A stretch of 64,000 bases of DNA from Metallyticus violacea (lineage: Eukaryota; Arthropoda; Insecta; Mantodea; Metallyticidae): assembly GCA_030762175.1 (NCBI GenBank), contig CM060840.1, positions 39,872,501-39,936,500 of the forward strand, read 5' to 3'. A program made the translations under genes and the position numbers. Position 1 is the stretch's first letter. Each line of letters starts with the position of its first letter. The notes under the pieces were generated by a model. The model worked only from the letters and a program-made list of their open reading frames with translations. It was not told the DNA's origin and made no database searches. Shown here one piece after another: positions 13,021 through 25,427 of this stretch.

Positions 13021-16000
13021 CATAGGAAGAACCGTGTGCGCTTAATATTTAGCATAGGTGAGTAAAAACAGGTCGTGCAAATCATTTATGGCATAGCATT
13101 TTGGTTAACAATTAAAATGTTCAAAGCACTTGGAACAGCGATGCTGCATTATAGTTTTGTTTAACTTATATAACAAAAAAACTTTGCTAAACAAAGAAGT
13201 TTTATAGAAGCCAAAACTATTAAGAGTAATATATGAAAGACATGGCACTGGAATTTTTGTTAGCACGCAATCTCGGGGTTTTAAGTTTTTGACTCAGCCA
13301 GACCTAAAATAATGAAAATGTTGTATAGTAAAGAGAGCTATATCTGATAATATGATAATCTATATCATTTCGTTTTTTCCCCAATTGAATATTCTTACTC
13401 AAGGGTGTAATTTTCTCATCCTTGAACATATCAAGCAAATCAATCTCAATCATGGTACCAAAAATTTGCATGGCTCTTGTTAACATATTAAAAATTGACA
13501 TATATTCAGTTAATAAAATGTTGACAATAACTAATGCGTATAACTGTCTCAGAGACAGTTGGCATACGAAGGCGGAGTATACAAACTCTGCGGAGGCATT
13601 GTTAAAAGGAGCTTTATCTTCTTCCTCTTCAGTGCAACAGATCTTGACATTGAACCTTGAACCTCCTTAAAAACAGGCATCCATTCCAATTCTACCTAGT
13701 GCTTTGCTTCTACAATACCTATTTCAGTAGTTGTTGCTTTTTTTAAATTTATTTTTAATCATTCTCGACATACTCTCACTTTATAAACTTAGTCTTTCTA
13801 AATTTTTCCTGTCCTGTAATTCTGCATTGAGGACAATTTTTTGGGCTTCATATTCCTATCTCTTGCTACTCAATCTTCTGAGTTTAATATTCACTACTGT
13901 AACAATATCCTTTTATGAGTCGTAAAGCTTCTGTTTGTCCTAATGCGCCAGCTTTCTCTGGCATTGCTAAGTCATTTATTCTAATTATTATTTTCTTTTC
14001 TCGCTATTTGTTCCGACAAATAAAGCTCAGGTTTCACTACCACACACCATTACATGCTTAATTATAGTTTTATAAATATTTATCTTATATTTATTAATAT
14101 TTATCTGTGCATCCAGAGCTCGGAAACGCTTATTATATGAAAGTCTTTCCACTTTTTAAAATTTCAGTTGTGATATCATTGTTATGCGTTAACTGAATGA
14201 TAATTCAGTAGTTCAGTGTTATTTTTTCACTTTGGTTTGCCTTATTCGTGTAATTATTGACAATCATTTTTTTGTTTGGTCTCTACTAATATGCAGTCCT
14301 GCATGAAATTTATACATTTTTTCATTTAAGCAATTAGTCTGATTAAAATACCTCACCTGCGTATGATAAATGCTGCTTTGTTTGAAGTTTTTTCCAGACA
14401 AATATTATGCATATTTTAATGATGACCCTCCTTGTCTAATACTGTTCAAATAATTTTTTTTTCTGTACACTTACTTTATACTATCTGCTTTGTGGATGTA
14501 ATCAACTTATTTTGGGACTCCAAACTTTGACATTATATTAAATATTCATATTATTAAAAACTTGTTTGAAATCAGCATGCAGCGATCAGATGCATGCTAT
14601 GTTCAAACTTTCTTCTAATAAGGCAGGTAAAGGATATTTATTTACGGTCCTTAAAATGATATTGACATTCAATTCTTTCGGAATTTACTATGAGGTGCAA
14701 GCTATATTAAAGATATTCTATATTTTTTTCTTTTGATCTCAATTATGCTATCATCACATTTAGTCAATTCTAGTTTACACTAACTTCATGGGTTGCCAAA
14801 TAAAGCGGGTTCCATCTTTTCGCAAACGGTAATACGTCCTTTTTATGTATTAGATCTAAGCTATCTGTCGCCGATCGATATTTACTGTTCACTTTATAGG
14901 TACTGTCACGCGAGTGTGGTGACGTCACTTCAGACTTAATTATATTGGTCAATAAAGGTCTTATCTTAAACCATCGGGGTACTTATTATTACCCTGGGGT
15001 CGGGAACAGTGGTACTTCTCCTCTGAGCTGTCGCAGTGATGGTAAATAGGTAAGAAGTTCCCAGGGGAACGGGGCTGTTTTCACTTTTCTCTTAGAAATT
15101 TAAGAATAACTTCTTGCTTACTATGTTAACTCAGATTTGCTGGAATGTTTTAATTTAATTTACTTATAATGTGTTTTGCTTAAGTCTCAATTTAAAAATG
15201 TTAAGAGATGTTATAATATGCTACTTGGGTAGTTACCGGACTTTAATAAGACAAAGAATTGGTATTAAAGATTTACCAGGAGAATGTACAGTTTGCAAGC
15301 CTAGTTAGGTAGCTTTCTTTGTCTCTCCTTGATAGCAATTTTGCAACATATAAGTCCTGTCTGCACACAGATACATTTTAAAATGATTTTAATGTTTTTC
15401 AAAGTTCATTGAAAACAGTTCCCATTCTTTGTTTAATGTTTTAATATGTTTTATGTAACATTTAATGGCTTTATGCGCAGCATAAAATTGAATTTTTATC
15501 AAGCTAATATTATATTTGAATTCAAGTTTTGACTATAAATTGTTTAATAAATTTGGTCATTGTCGCTAAATCCTTATTTTATTTTAGCAAACGCACTAAA
15601 ACAAGTTTCTACGGATCCTCTATCGTTAAGGAAGATGTGATTGGTACACTACAGTGTTTGTAGATAAAACGTTGAAATAATAACAAAGGAATTAATCAAT
15701 AATAACAATGCTATTTTTACGTCACCAGGTTGTTCAATAGTTACCGATACTACAAGATAAGTAGCAGATCACCGACATTTAAAGTAAAAGTTGGAAAGTC
15801 ATGTTCAGTGAATTACAAGAAACCACGCTACACATGGGCGCGCACAACACTTTAATTTTAAATCATCGTTCAGTCATTTTTCTTTCTTTTTTCATTTATA
15901 AACCTAAACAATATCTTCGCATCCCCCCCCCCCCCGAACGAGCCCGGGTATTTTATTCTGAGACATTTCATAGACATATGTTTGAAGCTATCCCTGGCTC

Positions 16001-17009
16001 TTCACCAATCACAGAGTAATTGAGGTAATTAATATTTGCAATTTTAAATCCACGATTATATGGTTTCTTGCAGTTATACTGTGCTTTCTGTATATAAGAA
16101 ACTTCGATGACAAATTTCATGTATGCAGAATTAAGATTGTACAGTGTTTAAGACTGAGCATATAATCTCTATAATGTGTAATTTTAGTGTATTTAAGAGA
16201 TAATATGTAATGTTACAGCAAAGTAAAGTTAGACTTGAATCTCACTCTGAACATGCAAGGCAAGGGTTGGAAAAGTCAGACAATGCAAGTTAATTCCTTC
16301 TGTTATGCAGTAGGCAAAGAATGTTCGCCACTCTGGCATAGAAGTCAGCCACTTTTCTTCAGGGTACGCGACAGGTGTGCATTTGCAGGTCATTGACAGT
16401 AATGTGTAAAATTTGTTTGAAGCGAGCTGATTGACGAATAGCGAAGCTTGAGGCTTCGTGAAAATTGGGTAGCGAAAAGGAAAAACCTTGAGTGATGTAA
16501 GCATCTACCTTGATCGTGGTGAAAACAAAACTGGCGGGAATATTTCGTGTCGCTTTTAGGGGAGAACGTCAGTTCTTACAGAGATATTAGAAATAGATTT
16601 TGCCTCAAAAGGGGGCAGTTTCAGAATTCTCCCGACCAAGATAGTGCTGCTGCATCCCCCGGGCCGTTAGAGGAAGAGCGTCCTAAGTCCGAGGTACAAG
16701 ATTCTGCATCAACGAGTTTCGACAATCAAGCAACGCGCTAGCTACATATAGCACTGTTGTGCTGCGTTAAATACCACTGAAGTAGCACTTTCTTCATATT
16801 AGGGATAAACGCAACCAAATTTACGTGTTTGCTAAGTTTACCTTGCCACTGATCCGGCGTGAGACGGAAGTTCATCTGATTATTCATGTTTGGGAGAATA
16901 AACAACCCCAGAAACTAAATCACGAGGTGTTATTTATCGTCACATTCAATATCAAATTCCCATTCTCTCAGCCCTGGCTAGCTTACAGCTGCCAATCAGC
17001 GGAAAGCCC

Positions 17010-17044
<35 letters not shown>

Positions 17045-17781
17045 TGTGTCTCATGGAGGAGAAGTTGGTTGATCTGCGATTGGTGAGCTTAAATTAATTA
17101 ATACTACCATAGAGCCCATTTCTCATCCCACACCAACAATCCTACTTCAAATTGGCGCTCACAACTTGGGGCCAACTATAACAACTTCTTCCACCAACAA
17201 GCTCGTTTCATGTTTAATTACTTGCGGCAACGATAGCACTCTATGTATTACCTCACCTTTTCATTAATGTGTTCAATAAGCAGCTGTTTAGGAATAAAGC
17301 ATTTTCAGCAAGCGCAGGTCCAAGAGAAAAATTGTACTAGCGTGCTCTACACAAAACACTCATGAAAATAGCATGGTAAGAGAACCAAATCAGCCAACGT
17401 AGTTACAAATTAGTTTTCGTAATTCCCAACACAACTGCTCTCTGGTTTCACTGAGCGCTCGAGGATGGTGGTGTGTAATAGTTAATAATTTTGTCGTTAG
17501 ATGGCGCGCTATACACTCCCAAGTCTTCTCGCCATCTGCAAGCTTTCCTCGAACTACATGCAACCACTTTAGCTTGTTGACAAACGAAGGACCATTGGTC
17601 CTGTCATCAAGTCCTTAAGGCTTTTACGTTGTATCATCACTCCTGAGCTCTTAGATGCACAGCTGCTTTGCTGCAAAAACTTCTACCCTATTGTGTTACA
17701 AATTTGAAATGTCTTCTTATAGTCCTTCCTCGTTTAAGATATAGAAAGATTAAATAATTTCAGTCCTTCGTAATTCTTTAG
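13021..17781. other. Unassigned sequence, partly higher in GC
   Basis: No gene or transposon domain is recognised in this 4.7-kb stretch. From about 16.2 to 17.6 kb the sequence is richer in G+C and CpG than the rest of the window. It contains a hydrophilic open stretch at 16547-16741 (plus) with no ATG at its start. It could be an old exon or promoter, but I cannot name it. A C homopolymer lies near 15925 and a GA run at 17011. Confidence 0.45.
17011..17042. repeat. (GA)n microsatellite
   Basis: A run of about 16 GA dinucleotides, followed by a short GT run. Confidence 0.95.
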
Positions 17782-18066
17782 TCGGTCCTGGTGGTATCGG
17801 GTAACCATACCATACTTGCCTTCTAAACCCAAGATCGCGGGTTCAAACCCGGCCAGGAATGAATTTTTGCTGGCGTAAAAATCCCAAGTGTCACTTCTTC
17901 AGAAGGGAAGTAAAGCCGTGGGTCCCATGTCGTACATTTACGACTTGAAAAAGAACCTCAAGCCTGAAAGAAGAGACCTCGAGCAAAATTTGTAGGCCGT
18001 TTCACGTTCGGAATTGAATGGGACGCTTATGACCTAAGATGTTAAAGAGCGTCCGTAAATAAACAA
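17782..18066 (+). mobile_element. SINE family 1, best-preserved head
   Basis: This copy keeps the clearest tRNA-like head: TGGTATCGGGTAACCATACC as box-A region and GCGGGTTCAAACCCGGCC as a near-perfect box B. The body and tail follow as in the other family members (AAGTAAAGCCGTGGGTCCCA, then GACCTAAGATGTTAAAGAGC), ending in an A-rich tail of AAATAAA type. The intact box B suggests it may be one of the younger copies here. Confidence 0.9.
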
Positions 18067-18238
18067 ATAAAAAAAATCATTAAAGCAATAAGAAAAATAA
18101 TGTTGGAATATATATAATAAGGGTATATTTAAAATATGTTCAATTATATGCTATTTTTCAAAAGTTAAAAATCTGGTTTCCACTATAGGCTCTTCTTGGT
18201 TTTATTTACTTTATTCTTTTATGTTTTCTGGGTTTATT

Positions 18239-18298
18239 TGCTCTGTACTTATTAAATTGAATATTCTTTGCTCTGTACTTATTAAATTGAATATTCTT
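18239..18298. repeat. Direct duplication of 30 bp
   Basis: Two adjacent identical copies of a 29-30 bp unit beginning GCTCTGTACTTATTAAATTG. The lack of divergence points to a recent local duplication. Confidence 0.9.
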
Positions 18299-18419
18299 TT
18301 TCCTCGTTTATTTTAATTTAGAATTATCAACTATAATTACTATGTTTCTTATATTTGTGCATTGTGCATTTTCATCCATGCATGCTATATTTGTTTGTTT
18401 TGAAGCTTTCTTCAAATTA

Positions 18420-19297
18420 TTTTAGCTTGAAATTTCAAAATATCCTCTTTTTCCGGCGATAAATCTCGATGTCGAATTTTCGATTTTTATGGACATGTTT
18501 GTGTAGAGGATCTCCAGCTGTATACCTAGTATAACTTATAGGGAATCGTGCATTATTTTTAGGTTTGGGTAACTTTTGAATATGAAGCTCCGGAGAGCCC
18601 CAAAAAGGCCAGTTTTCTGACTTATTTTAATGAATACCTTAGATATATATTCGGAACACTGAGGCCCGCTTTATCTGTAGGGCACAACAGCTTTTTTTTT
18701 TTTTTTTTTTTCTCCCCTTACCGTTTAATTAAGCAAGGTTTGAAATTCCAAAATTGCGTGTCTTAAGACTTGCCATTTTTTGGGGACGAATAAACTCGAA
18801 GTAAAATGTTTTATTCTTACGACCGTATCTGTGTAGAGGGTTGCCAGTTTTATTATCAGTATAATTTTTAGGGTAATCAAGGAATATTTGTAGAGTTGGA
18901 TTCCTTGCGATTATGAAATCTCTTTCGGGAAGTCATTTTTGGACTCTTTTTAGTTTCTTCGATATTGCTGGATGGATTTTTATGTTCTTTACATATTCAG
19001 AATACTGGCCAAATGTTTGGACTTTGGCTACCTTGCGATTATGAAACCTTTTTCCGGAGAACCCCAAAAATCGTTTTGGACATTTTTAGTGAATATCTCC
19101 GATATTGCTGAATGAATTTTTATGTTCATTATACATACGGAATACTGGTGCACTGCTCTATCTGGAGGGTATTGTCATCTTTATTAGCGAATTTCGAAGA
19201 AACGAACGCTATTACGATTGTACCCGTGAAACATCGATTTATTTAGTTTTTAGCGAGTTCTGCACGAATGTAAGCTATTGCGATGGCACCTATGGAG

Positions 19298-19328
<31 letters not shown>

Positions 19329-19760
19329 TTCTTCTTCTTCTTCTTCTTCTTCTTCTTCTTCTTTTATGTCGTAATTACCGGTCTATAAATTTGCCAATAC
19401 TTTGAGGTGAAAAGTCTCGATGTCAAATTTTGGATTAATATGGCCATATCTGCGTAGAGGGGTCGCCATTTGTATTTCAAGTATAATTATTAGACCAATC
19501 GATGAACATTTGTAGTCATGAGGCTCTTGCTAAACTGAAATTCTCCACCGGAAAACTTCAAAAGTTTTTTCTTCCCCCCCCCCCTTCTTATACTTAGATG
19601 AATATATCCGTTACGTGAAGGGAGAATTTTATTTTCGGTTAATTTTAGAAATTCTGTGGCCCTGCAACACCATTTTTGTTTTATTTAGTTAATAGACATT
19701 TTAGGAAGGTTCAAAATATCAAGAAATAGCGGTTTATGTACTAGCTTTGGGAGGTGGGGG
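18420..19760. repeat. Satellite-like array, ~300-bp units (copy 1)
   Basis: A series of diverged direct repeats. Recurring blocks include 'cttgaaatttcaaaat', 'gacttgccatttttt', 'gtgtagagggtcgcca' and 'gaatatctccgatattgctg', followed by 'ttttatgttc'. The same blocks in the same order recur at 62.6-64.0 kb. Homopolymer runs (T at 18690, C at 19575) and a long TTC run at 19299 lie inside. No protein is encoded. The serine-rich frame at 19105-19374 is only the translated TTC run. Confidence 0.75.
19299..19363. repeat. (TTC)n microsatellite
   Basis: About 20 TTC triplets with few interruptions, embedded in the satellite-like array. Confidence 0.95.
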
Positions 19761-21937
19761 TAAAACTTGATGCAGAAATTCGCAGTCATATTTATTTCCC
19801 AATTTATCTATCGTTATATTAATTCCCATAAGAATTATCATTCGGTTAACATAATGTAGTCGGCCTTCTCGTATGGATACACTCTTCAGCCCCCGCCTCC
19901 GCAACTGGAACCCGTTCTTTCAGGGCTTTAGAAATCTTCATTATTTTAATTTTATTCTTCTTTCTGTATGAGTGTCTGATGCCAATTCGATTGTAATTCC
20001 TATTATTTCTTCATTGTGTGGCTAATAATTCGTGTGCTTCTGTGTTAAATATGTAAGTTGACAGTTTTTAGAGCCATATAAGGCTCCAAGGTTGGTGATA
20101 TTGTGCTTATGTCACATTATTAGTTGTGATTCGTATCTGCCATGTCCAGCTTCAGTAATGTCATACTTAACACTATTTTACTCTGAGTATATGTACAATA
20201 AATTAATTACACGACACATTTAAAGATATCACTTCTCTAATTTTTCCAAAGTAATTCCGGCTGCTCAATTTTATTTGCCATACTTATTTGCTGCGTTGGC
20301 TAACCTGTTAACGATGTGTTTTTGTTTTTCCGATTTTCAAAGTAAAGTAATCTGTACTTATGTCATTGTATAAATCATCATTTATCTTTGTAATAAAATT
20401 GTGTACAAGTAGAAGTTATGAGAAGTAATTTGTGAGGTTTGGAAAATAATAACAAATCATAATAATTCAGGCACTGGAGCAATACGTTATTGCAGACCTG
20501 CACAAGTAAGTATTTTTCTGTGAAAGATTCCTAATGATAAGAACTATTCACTCTCTGACATATAGTGATATCCCTCTGGTATCAATATCAGTATAGTTTG
20601 TGGTAAACAGGGGGAAAGCCCCTTCAGGATAATTCTGGATTCCTTGAGAAAAAGAGAGGTATTTAAACAGCTTGGTAGTTTATCTGGCATGTCATATGAC
20701 ACTTGTTATACAGAAGATAAAGTACAGAAGAAATTATTATACTTTTCTGTAGTAAGTAGTCACTACACCTAACTTTTAAATCTTTTCGTTTGGGCTATCA
20801 GATTAAGACTAGCCCAACAAATCAATGGAGTATTTTATAGTTATTATAACTATATTACAATGTAATATTAATTTATCTTACTTAGCAAAACAAAAACAAC
20901 TGCAAGAATGAAAATGGAAAATGGTTAACTTATAGAAAATTAAATCATAAACTCTCACCATAAAACTTGTCATTTCGAGAGTTCCATGCAAATCTAAGTC
21001 ATTTGTTCTCCAAAGCTGCATCATAGAATTTCTGGCATGTCATTTTCATATTCATATAAATTTACATTTATGCATTTACTACAGTGCATTTGTCCACAGT
21101 GCATCCATTACCCTAAACTTTCTTTCTAAAAAAAAGTTACTAATGAAAACTAGGCTGTAAAATTTTCAACAGATTTATAAAATATTTAATTCAAATTTAG
21201 CAACACTTGTTTTTTCCCTATCTTTAATTAATACTTTTAAACAGTCTTTAAACCCTATAGATCAATCCCTTTAGTAGGTAATATTAAATATGAAGAGATG
21301 GACTGCAACAATCCAGCACAAATAGCACCTTGAATATATAATTTTCACTGAAGTAATACCATTTTTAAAGATAATGCAACCATATATAGTGGGGTGACTA
21401 GTTATCCTTTTACTACAATTTTCTTTTCTGAATCACGAAGGTTTTCTAACACAAGTTTCCTTTGAATTCAAAAATATTGTCCTCTGAGTGATATTTTGAG
21501 TGTTTACTTTCAACATAATTTTTAATCCATGAGCAGAAACTTTGTCTTTGTATGCCAAAATTTTAAATGGCTTAACAAAATAATAGGTAGTACAGAATTT
21601 ACAAAACAAGGGAGACACTATGCTTGAGGTATTGCTGATTCTATCTCCATAGCTTGGTGATTTATAGCAGAAGACATATGATGATGTTGGTGTGGGAATG
21701 TTATCTAATGAGTTATATGAAGCTTTGTGTTACTACTAACAACACAAACTATGAAATGATGGTAAGCAAGGGTGTCTTTTATGTTTCTAAGTGTTCCATG
21801 TGATGCAACTGGTCTGAATTTGTGCCTTCCAGACCATCACCAGAGAATATCCGCTCCAAGAAAGTAAAAATTGCAAAGCTTTCTCAAGGATTGTACACAA
21901 CCTTTCTCTTTTGTCTGGGCCTTATTCTACATAATTT
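19761..21937. other. Unassigned intergenic sequence
   Basis: Nothing recognisable. Ordinary AT-rich sequence with scattered stops in every frame. Confidence 0.5.
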
Positions 21938-22974
21938 GAGGAATGTACAATAAAAATTATGATAATTTTATGTGACTCATCCTCATGATTTTTCGTGTAT
22001 TTCTGTCGATCTTAAAAGACATGTCGGGTCCTTAATAATCACCTCCACATCCTTCATCATTGCTTCTGATGATAGGAAATGCTTCCCATGAAGTTGTTCT
22101 TCAGTTTGGGGCAAAGAAGGAAGTCGCATGGGCTTAAATCTTCACCAAAGAGAGGGTAAGGAACATATTTCACATTGACTTTTGTGAGATATTCAGAACC
22201 AATATTTGTGATGCATTTTCTAGCTTATTGCATGAAAATGTGAAAGCAGAATTTTCAGGACACTCTGTTGGTTAAAGTTGTGTCTGCAGGTACAATATGT
22301 GATGTTGATGATGATGGAGCTTTGCTGTTTGCTCTCAGTATGGAAAAGATGTACCAAGTTTTCTCAGCAGTGATTAACTTTGAAAGAAACTCAGCATTTT
22401 CTGTAACATCATATTCAATTGCATGCAAACCTGCACATACATGTTCTTTTGTTTGGGAATCAACATTCTAGGAACCCACAGTCCACAAACACATCTCATG
22501 TGCAATTTTTCATTTACCAACAAGTGGGTGGCACCCAATGAAATTTTCAGAATTTCTGAAAGTGTTCTTAATATCATTTGCTGATTCTCTCTCACAATGA
22601 CATCAGCATTGAAATTTTCTTCTGTTAGACCAAAAACTGAAATGGTGGGTCCACCTTACTTTGAAATGAATACTTTCATTTTAAATAATCTTTGAATTGT
22701 GCTGTAAGGAAGAACAAACTCTCCATAGGCCTCAGCTGAAGATTTATTGAGACAAAAGCAGAATTTCAGGGCAGCATATTGTTTATTGTATGCAACCTCC
22801 ACTTGGCTGTAGACAGAACATTAAACTTGTACATCTCTCACAGTAGGAACTGCAAGTGATAACAGTGAAACTAGTGCCACCTGTACATTACACATTCAGC
22901 TAACAAAATATTAAATTTTGGAACATGGAATTTGCTTTAAAAAAAATTATGGTCATTATTATTGAACAGTTCTT
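21938..22974 (-). pseudogene. Mariner-like transposon, decayed (copy 1)
   Basis: On the minus strand a mariner-type transposase can be followed through several frames. The N-terminus at about 22.8 kb has KFCFCLNKSSAEAYG. The HTH-linker at about 22.5 kb has NEKLHMRCVCGLWVPRML and a following PKQK, matching the mariner 'WVPxxLTxEQK' motif. At about 22.1 kb YPLFGEDLSPCDFLLCPKLK corresponds to 'YSPDLAPCDFxLFPKLK', which carries the third catalytic aspartate. The middle catalytic aspartate region is eroded. Outer ends resemble each other as imperfect inverted repeats (GAGGAATGTACAATAAAAAT on the left, its relative on the right). About 1.04 kb is near the usual 1.3 kb. Not functional. Confidence 0.75.
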
Positions 22975-23009
22975 ATAATTTCTATACAGTGGTAATTTTA
23001 TATGGATGA

Positions 23010-23390
23010 GATGAACCAACTGAGTGGGTTCAAACACAGACAGATCAAACTTAGTAGGCTATTTGTGTTAAAGGCTTTTAAGAAGTGTCTTATGGACAGC
23101 CTGTTTTACCATGCCTATTCACTGTTAAAACCTTGTTTTAACAGATGAACCAACTGAGTGGGTTCAAACAGAGACAGATCAAATTTAATAGGCTATTTGT
23201 GTTAAAGACTTTTAAGAAGTGTCTTATGGACAGCCTGTTTTACCATGCCTATTCACTGTTAAAACCTTGTTTTTGGTTCTCATATTCTTGTCATGAAATC
23301 AGATTAGGTTTGAATTTTGTTCACAAATCTGAACAAATTCTACTTCACAATGGAGGGGTTACTCTCGAACATTTATCTTGAAACCCTTTT
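23010..23390 (+). repeat. 134-bp tandem duplication within a LINE-like C-terminus
   Basis: A unit starting GATGAACCAACTGAGTGGGT occurs at 23010 and again at 23144, nearly identical. The second copy translates as FKKCLMDSLFYHAYSLL, which resembles the C-terminal 'LKxxLxxxxFYSxxE' region of jockey/CR1-type LINE ORF2 proteins. The LINE call is tentative. The duplication itself is plain. Confidence 0.7.
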
Positions 23391-24109
23391 AAAGTAATTC
23401 TACAATTTCTGTTGTGCATACCATCATAAATAAATATTCTTTGTTATAGCATATATCTCATTTTTAAACATGCTAACACACAGTAGAATGTTACAAATAT
23501 GACTGAGCAAGCTCAACTGGCTTCATCAGCAGAATTTTAACTGCAGTTTTACTGGGAATGAAAGTTGACCATTCAAGTGTATACAAACTGATTGCATAGT
23601 GGAATTTAGAGCACAGTATAACATATATGAATGTAACAATACCTCTTTTTTTAATGTTTTTGTATTATGATTTTGATTGCAGAATTTTGGCTATAAAAAT
23701 AGAGCTATCAACAAAGACAACAATAGAAGAAGTTATCACCTCATAAGCATTTGCTGTCATTAACCTCAAGATGTTGTTTTCAAAGGTACATGTATGATGT
23801 TGGTATAATGTGTTGTGGTTTGTGTCAGGGCTATCTTATTGATTTGAATTCTGCAAACTAATCATACTATTGCCACTAAAAGAATTTTGAAGTCATGGGA
23901 TGATTTAAAATCATTAAAATTATAGTTTGAAAATTTTGTTCTTAAATCCAGCCATTTGTCAGACATTTAACTTAAAAAAATATTTGGCAGGTAAACTAGG
24001 AAATATTAGCAGTGTCTTAGAAACTGAATTGCATAAAATCATTGCTATACCTAGTCTGGTCATAAGTTTTTTTATATAGCAACAATGTACTTTGCTGTTC
24101 TTAAAATTT
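23391..24109. other. Unassigned sequence
   Basis: I see no recognisable coding or repeat feature between the LINE-like duplication and the IS630-type fragment. Confidence 0.5.
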
Positions 24110-24345
24110 GATTTGACATTTAGTATACATAGTGCCCATTATTTTCCAAACTAATCCCCACAGCTTGTAGTCCAAAGGTTGAAGGCCAGGGCTTCTAGAG
24201 GGCCACAACTAAATCAGGAACCTTTCTCTGAAGCCAGTGACATATGGGCTGGTTTTCAATCTTGCTGGAAGCTTCAGTACCCATTCTTGAACAAAGTGGT
24301 GTTCAAGTCTTCTTCCATCATGGGCTCAAAGGGAGTTGTTTAATA
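24110..24345 (-). pseudogene. IS630/Tc1-mariner-type transposase, catalytic fragment
   Basis: Minus-strand frames give, with frameshifts, a segment like FQQD followed by KPAHMSLASE, then SPGLQPLDYKLWGLVWKI. These correspond to the family's second catalytic aspartate region ('QQDxAPxH') and the third acidic motif ('SPxLNPLDYxLW'). It is the same type of element as the larger fragment at 59.9-60.4 kb. It is truncated and frameshifted. Confidence 0.6.
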
Positions 24346-25300
24346 CTCAAAAATAATAGTGCACCTGGTGGTATTACTCCAAAAATTCTGAAATCCTGCA
24401 AAAACTTTCTCTTAAAAAATACTAGAATATTTAATTAACTATTCCATACAAAATGTCACATTTCCTGATATATTAAAACACAGTATTTGACCATATATAA
24501 AAAGGCAAAAGAAGATAAAAATGAACTATAGATCAATAACACTATTATCTTTGGTTGCAAAACTGTTTACAAAGGTAAACCATAAGAGACTTGTAGCTTT
24601 TATTGAAACTAAAAATGAATTAAATCAATTTCAACATGGCTTTTGTAAGTATTTATCACAGTCACTGCTATATTGGAATTTATACATAGTATGCTGAGTA
24701 AAGTATTAAAACAAGTGGCATATCTTTAGATTTAGCAAAAGCATGACTGTGTGTCTCATGAGCTTTTGCTGTCCAAGCTTGAACACTATGGTAAAAGGGA
24801 TAAATGCATGATCTTTTCTCAGCCTGTCTTAAAAATTTCATGGGGTGTACTGAAATATACGGTAACATGTGAATTGTATACTTACCTACAGATCAAAATA
24901 CATTAGGGTTAAAACAGGTGATCCACAAGATTCAGTCCCAGAGGGTCCTCTACTATTTTTAATCTATGTAAATTATATGCCACAGTTTCCAGATTATAAA
25001 TCTATATCCTATCAGATGATACCTCATTTATTTTTTTGGACTAAGATTTAAATCATCTGGGAATCAAAGTTTCATTATTCTTAGTACAATTCTTAACTTA
25101 AACTCAATGTTGATAAAAACAAAGTGCTTTCTATTTCAGCACAAGAAAATATATGTAAAATAGTATGTGATGATTCAGTTATTCAGCAAGTAAAAAAACA
25201 CCAAATTCCTAGGAATTCATATTGATCCAACTTGAACTTAAATTAACCTATAGAAATTAAAATGAAAACCCCTTGGCACACCAGCCATATTTCATAAGAA
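24346..25300 (+). pseudogene. Jockey/CR1-like LINE reverse transcriptase, decayed
   Basis: Plus-strand frames read in order show NNSAPGGITPKILK (RT domain entry, 'APGxDxIPxKxLK'), YRSITLLS-like sequence, NQFQHGF, SLDLAKA with FDCVSHELLLSKLEHYG (the 'DLxKAFDxVxHxxLLxKL' motif with the first catalytic Asp), RVKTGDPQDSVPEGPLLFLIYVN ('GVPQGSVLGPLLFLIYIND'), a degenerate catalytic box LSDDTSF in place of (Y/F)ADD, and TKFLGIHID. Every main RT block is present, but stops and frameshifts separate them. No endonuclease domain is visible upstream. The downstream end is followed at 25428 by a mariner copy, which may have interrupted it. Confidence 0.8.
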
Positions 25301-25427
25301 TTAAAACATGAAACAATAACATTTCTAATTTTATTAATTGCTGGTATTGTTCACATTGCATTATCAAGTGCTAGATGCCATACACATTTTTTTTTTTCAT
25401 TTTGTTATGTGGTAGTTTTATTAAATA

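Noticed and set aside
17782..18066. Considered as a functional tRNA gene because of its clean box B
   Set aside because: No cloverleaf of normal length can be drawn, and the sequence continues into the shared SINE body and A-rich tail.
19105..19374. Ser-rich plus-strand frame of 89 codons
   Set aside because: The Ser run is the TTC microsatellite inside the satellite array; the rest has no motif.
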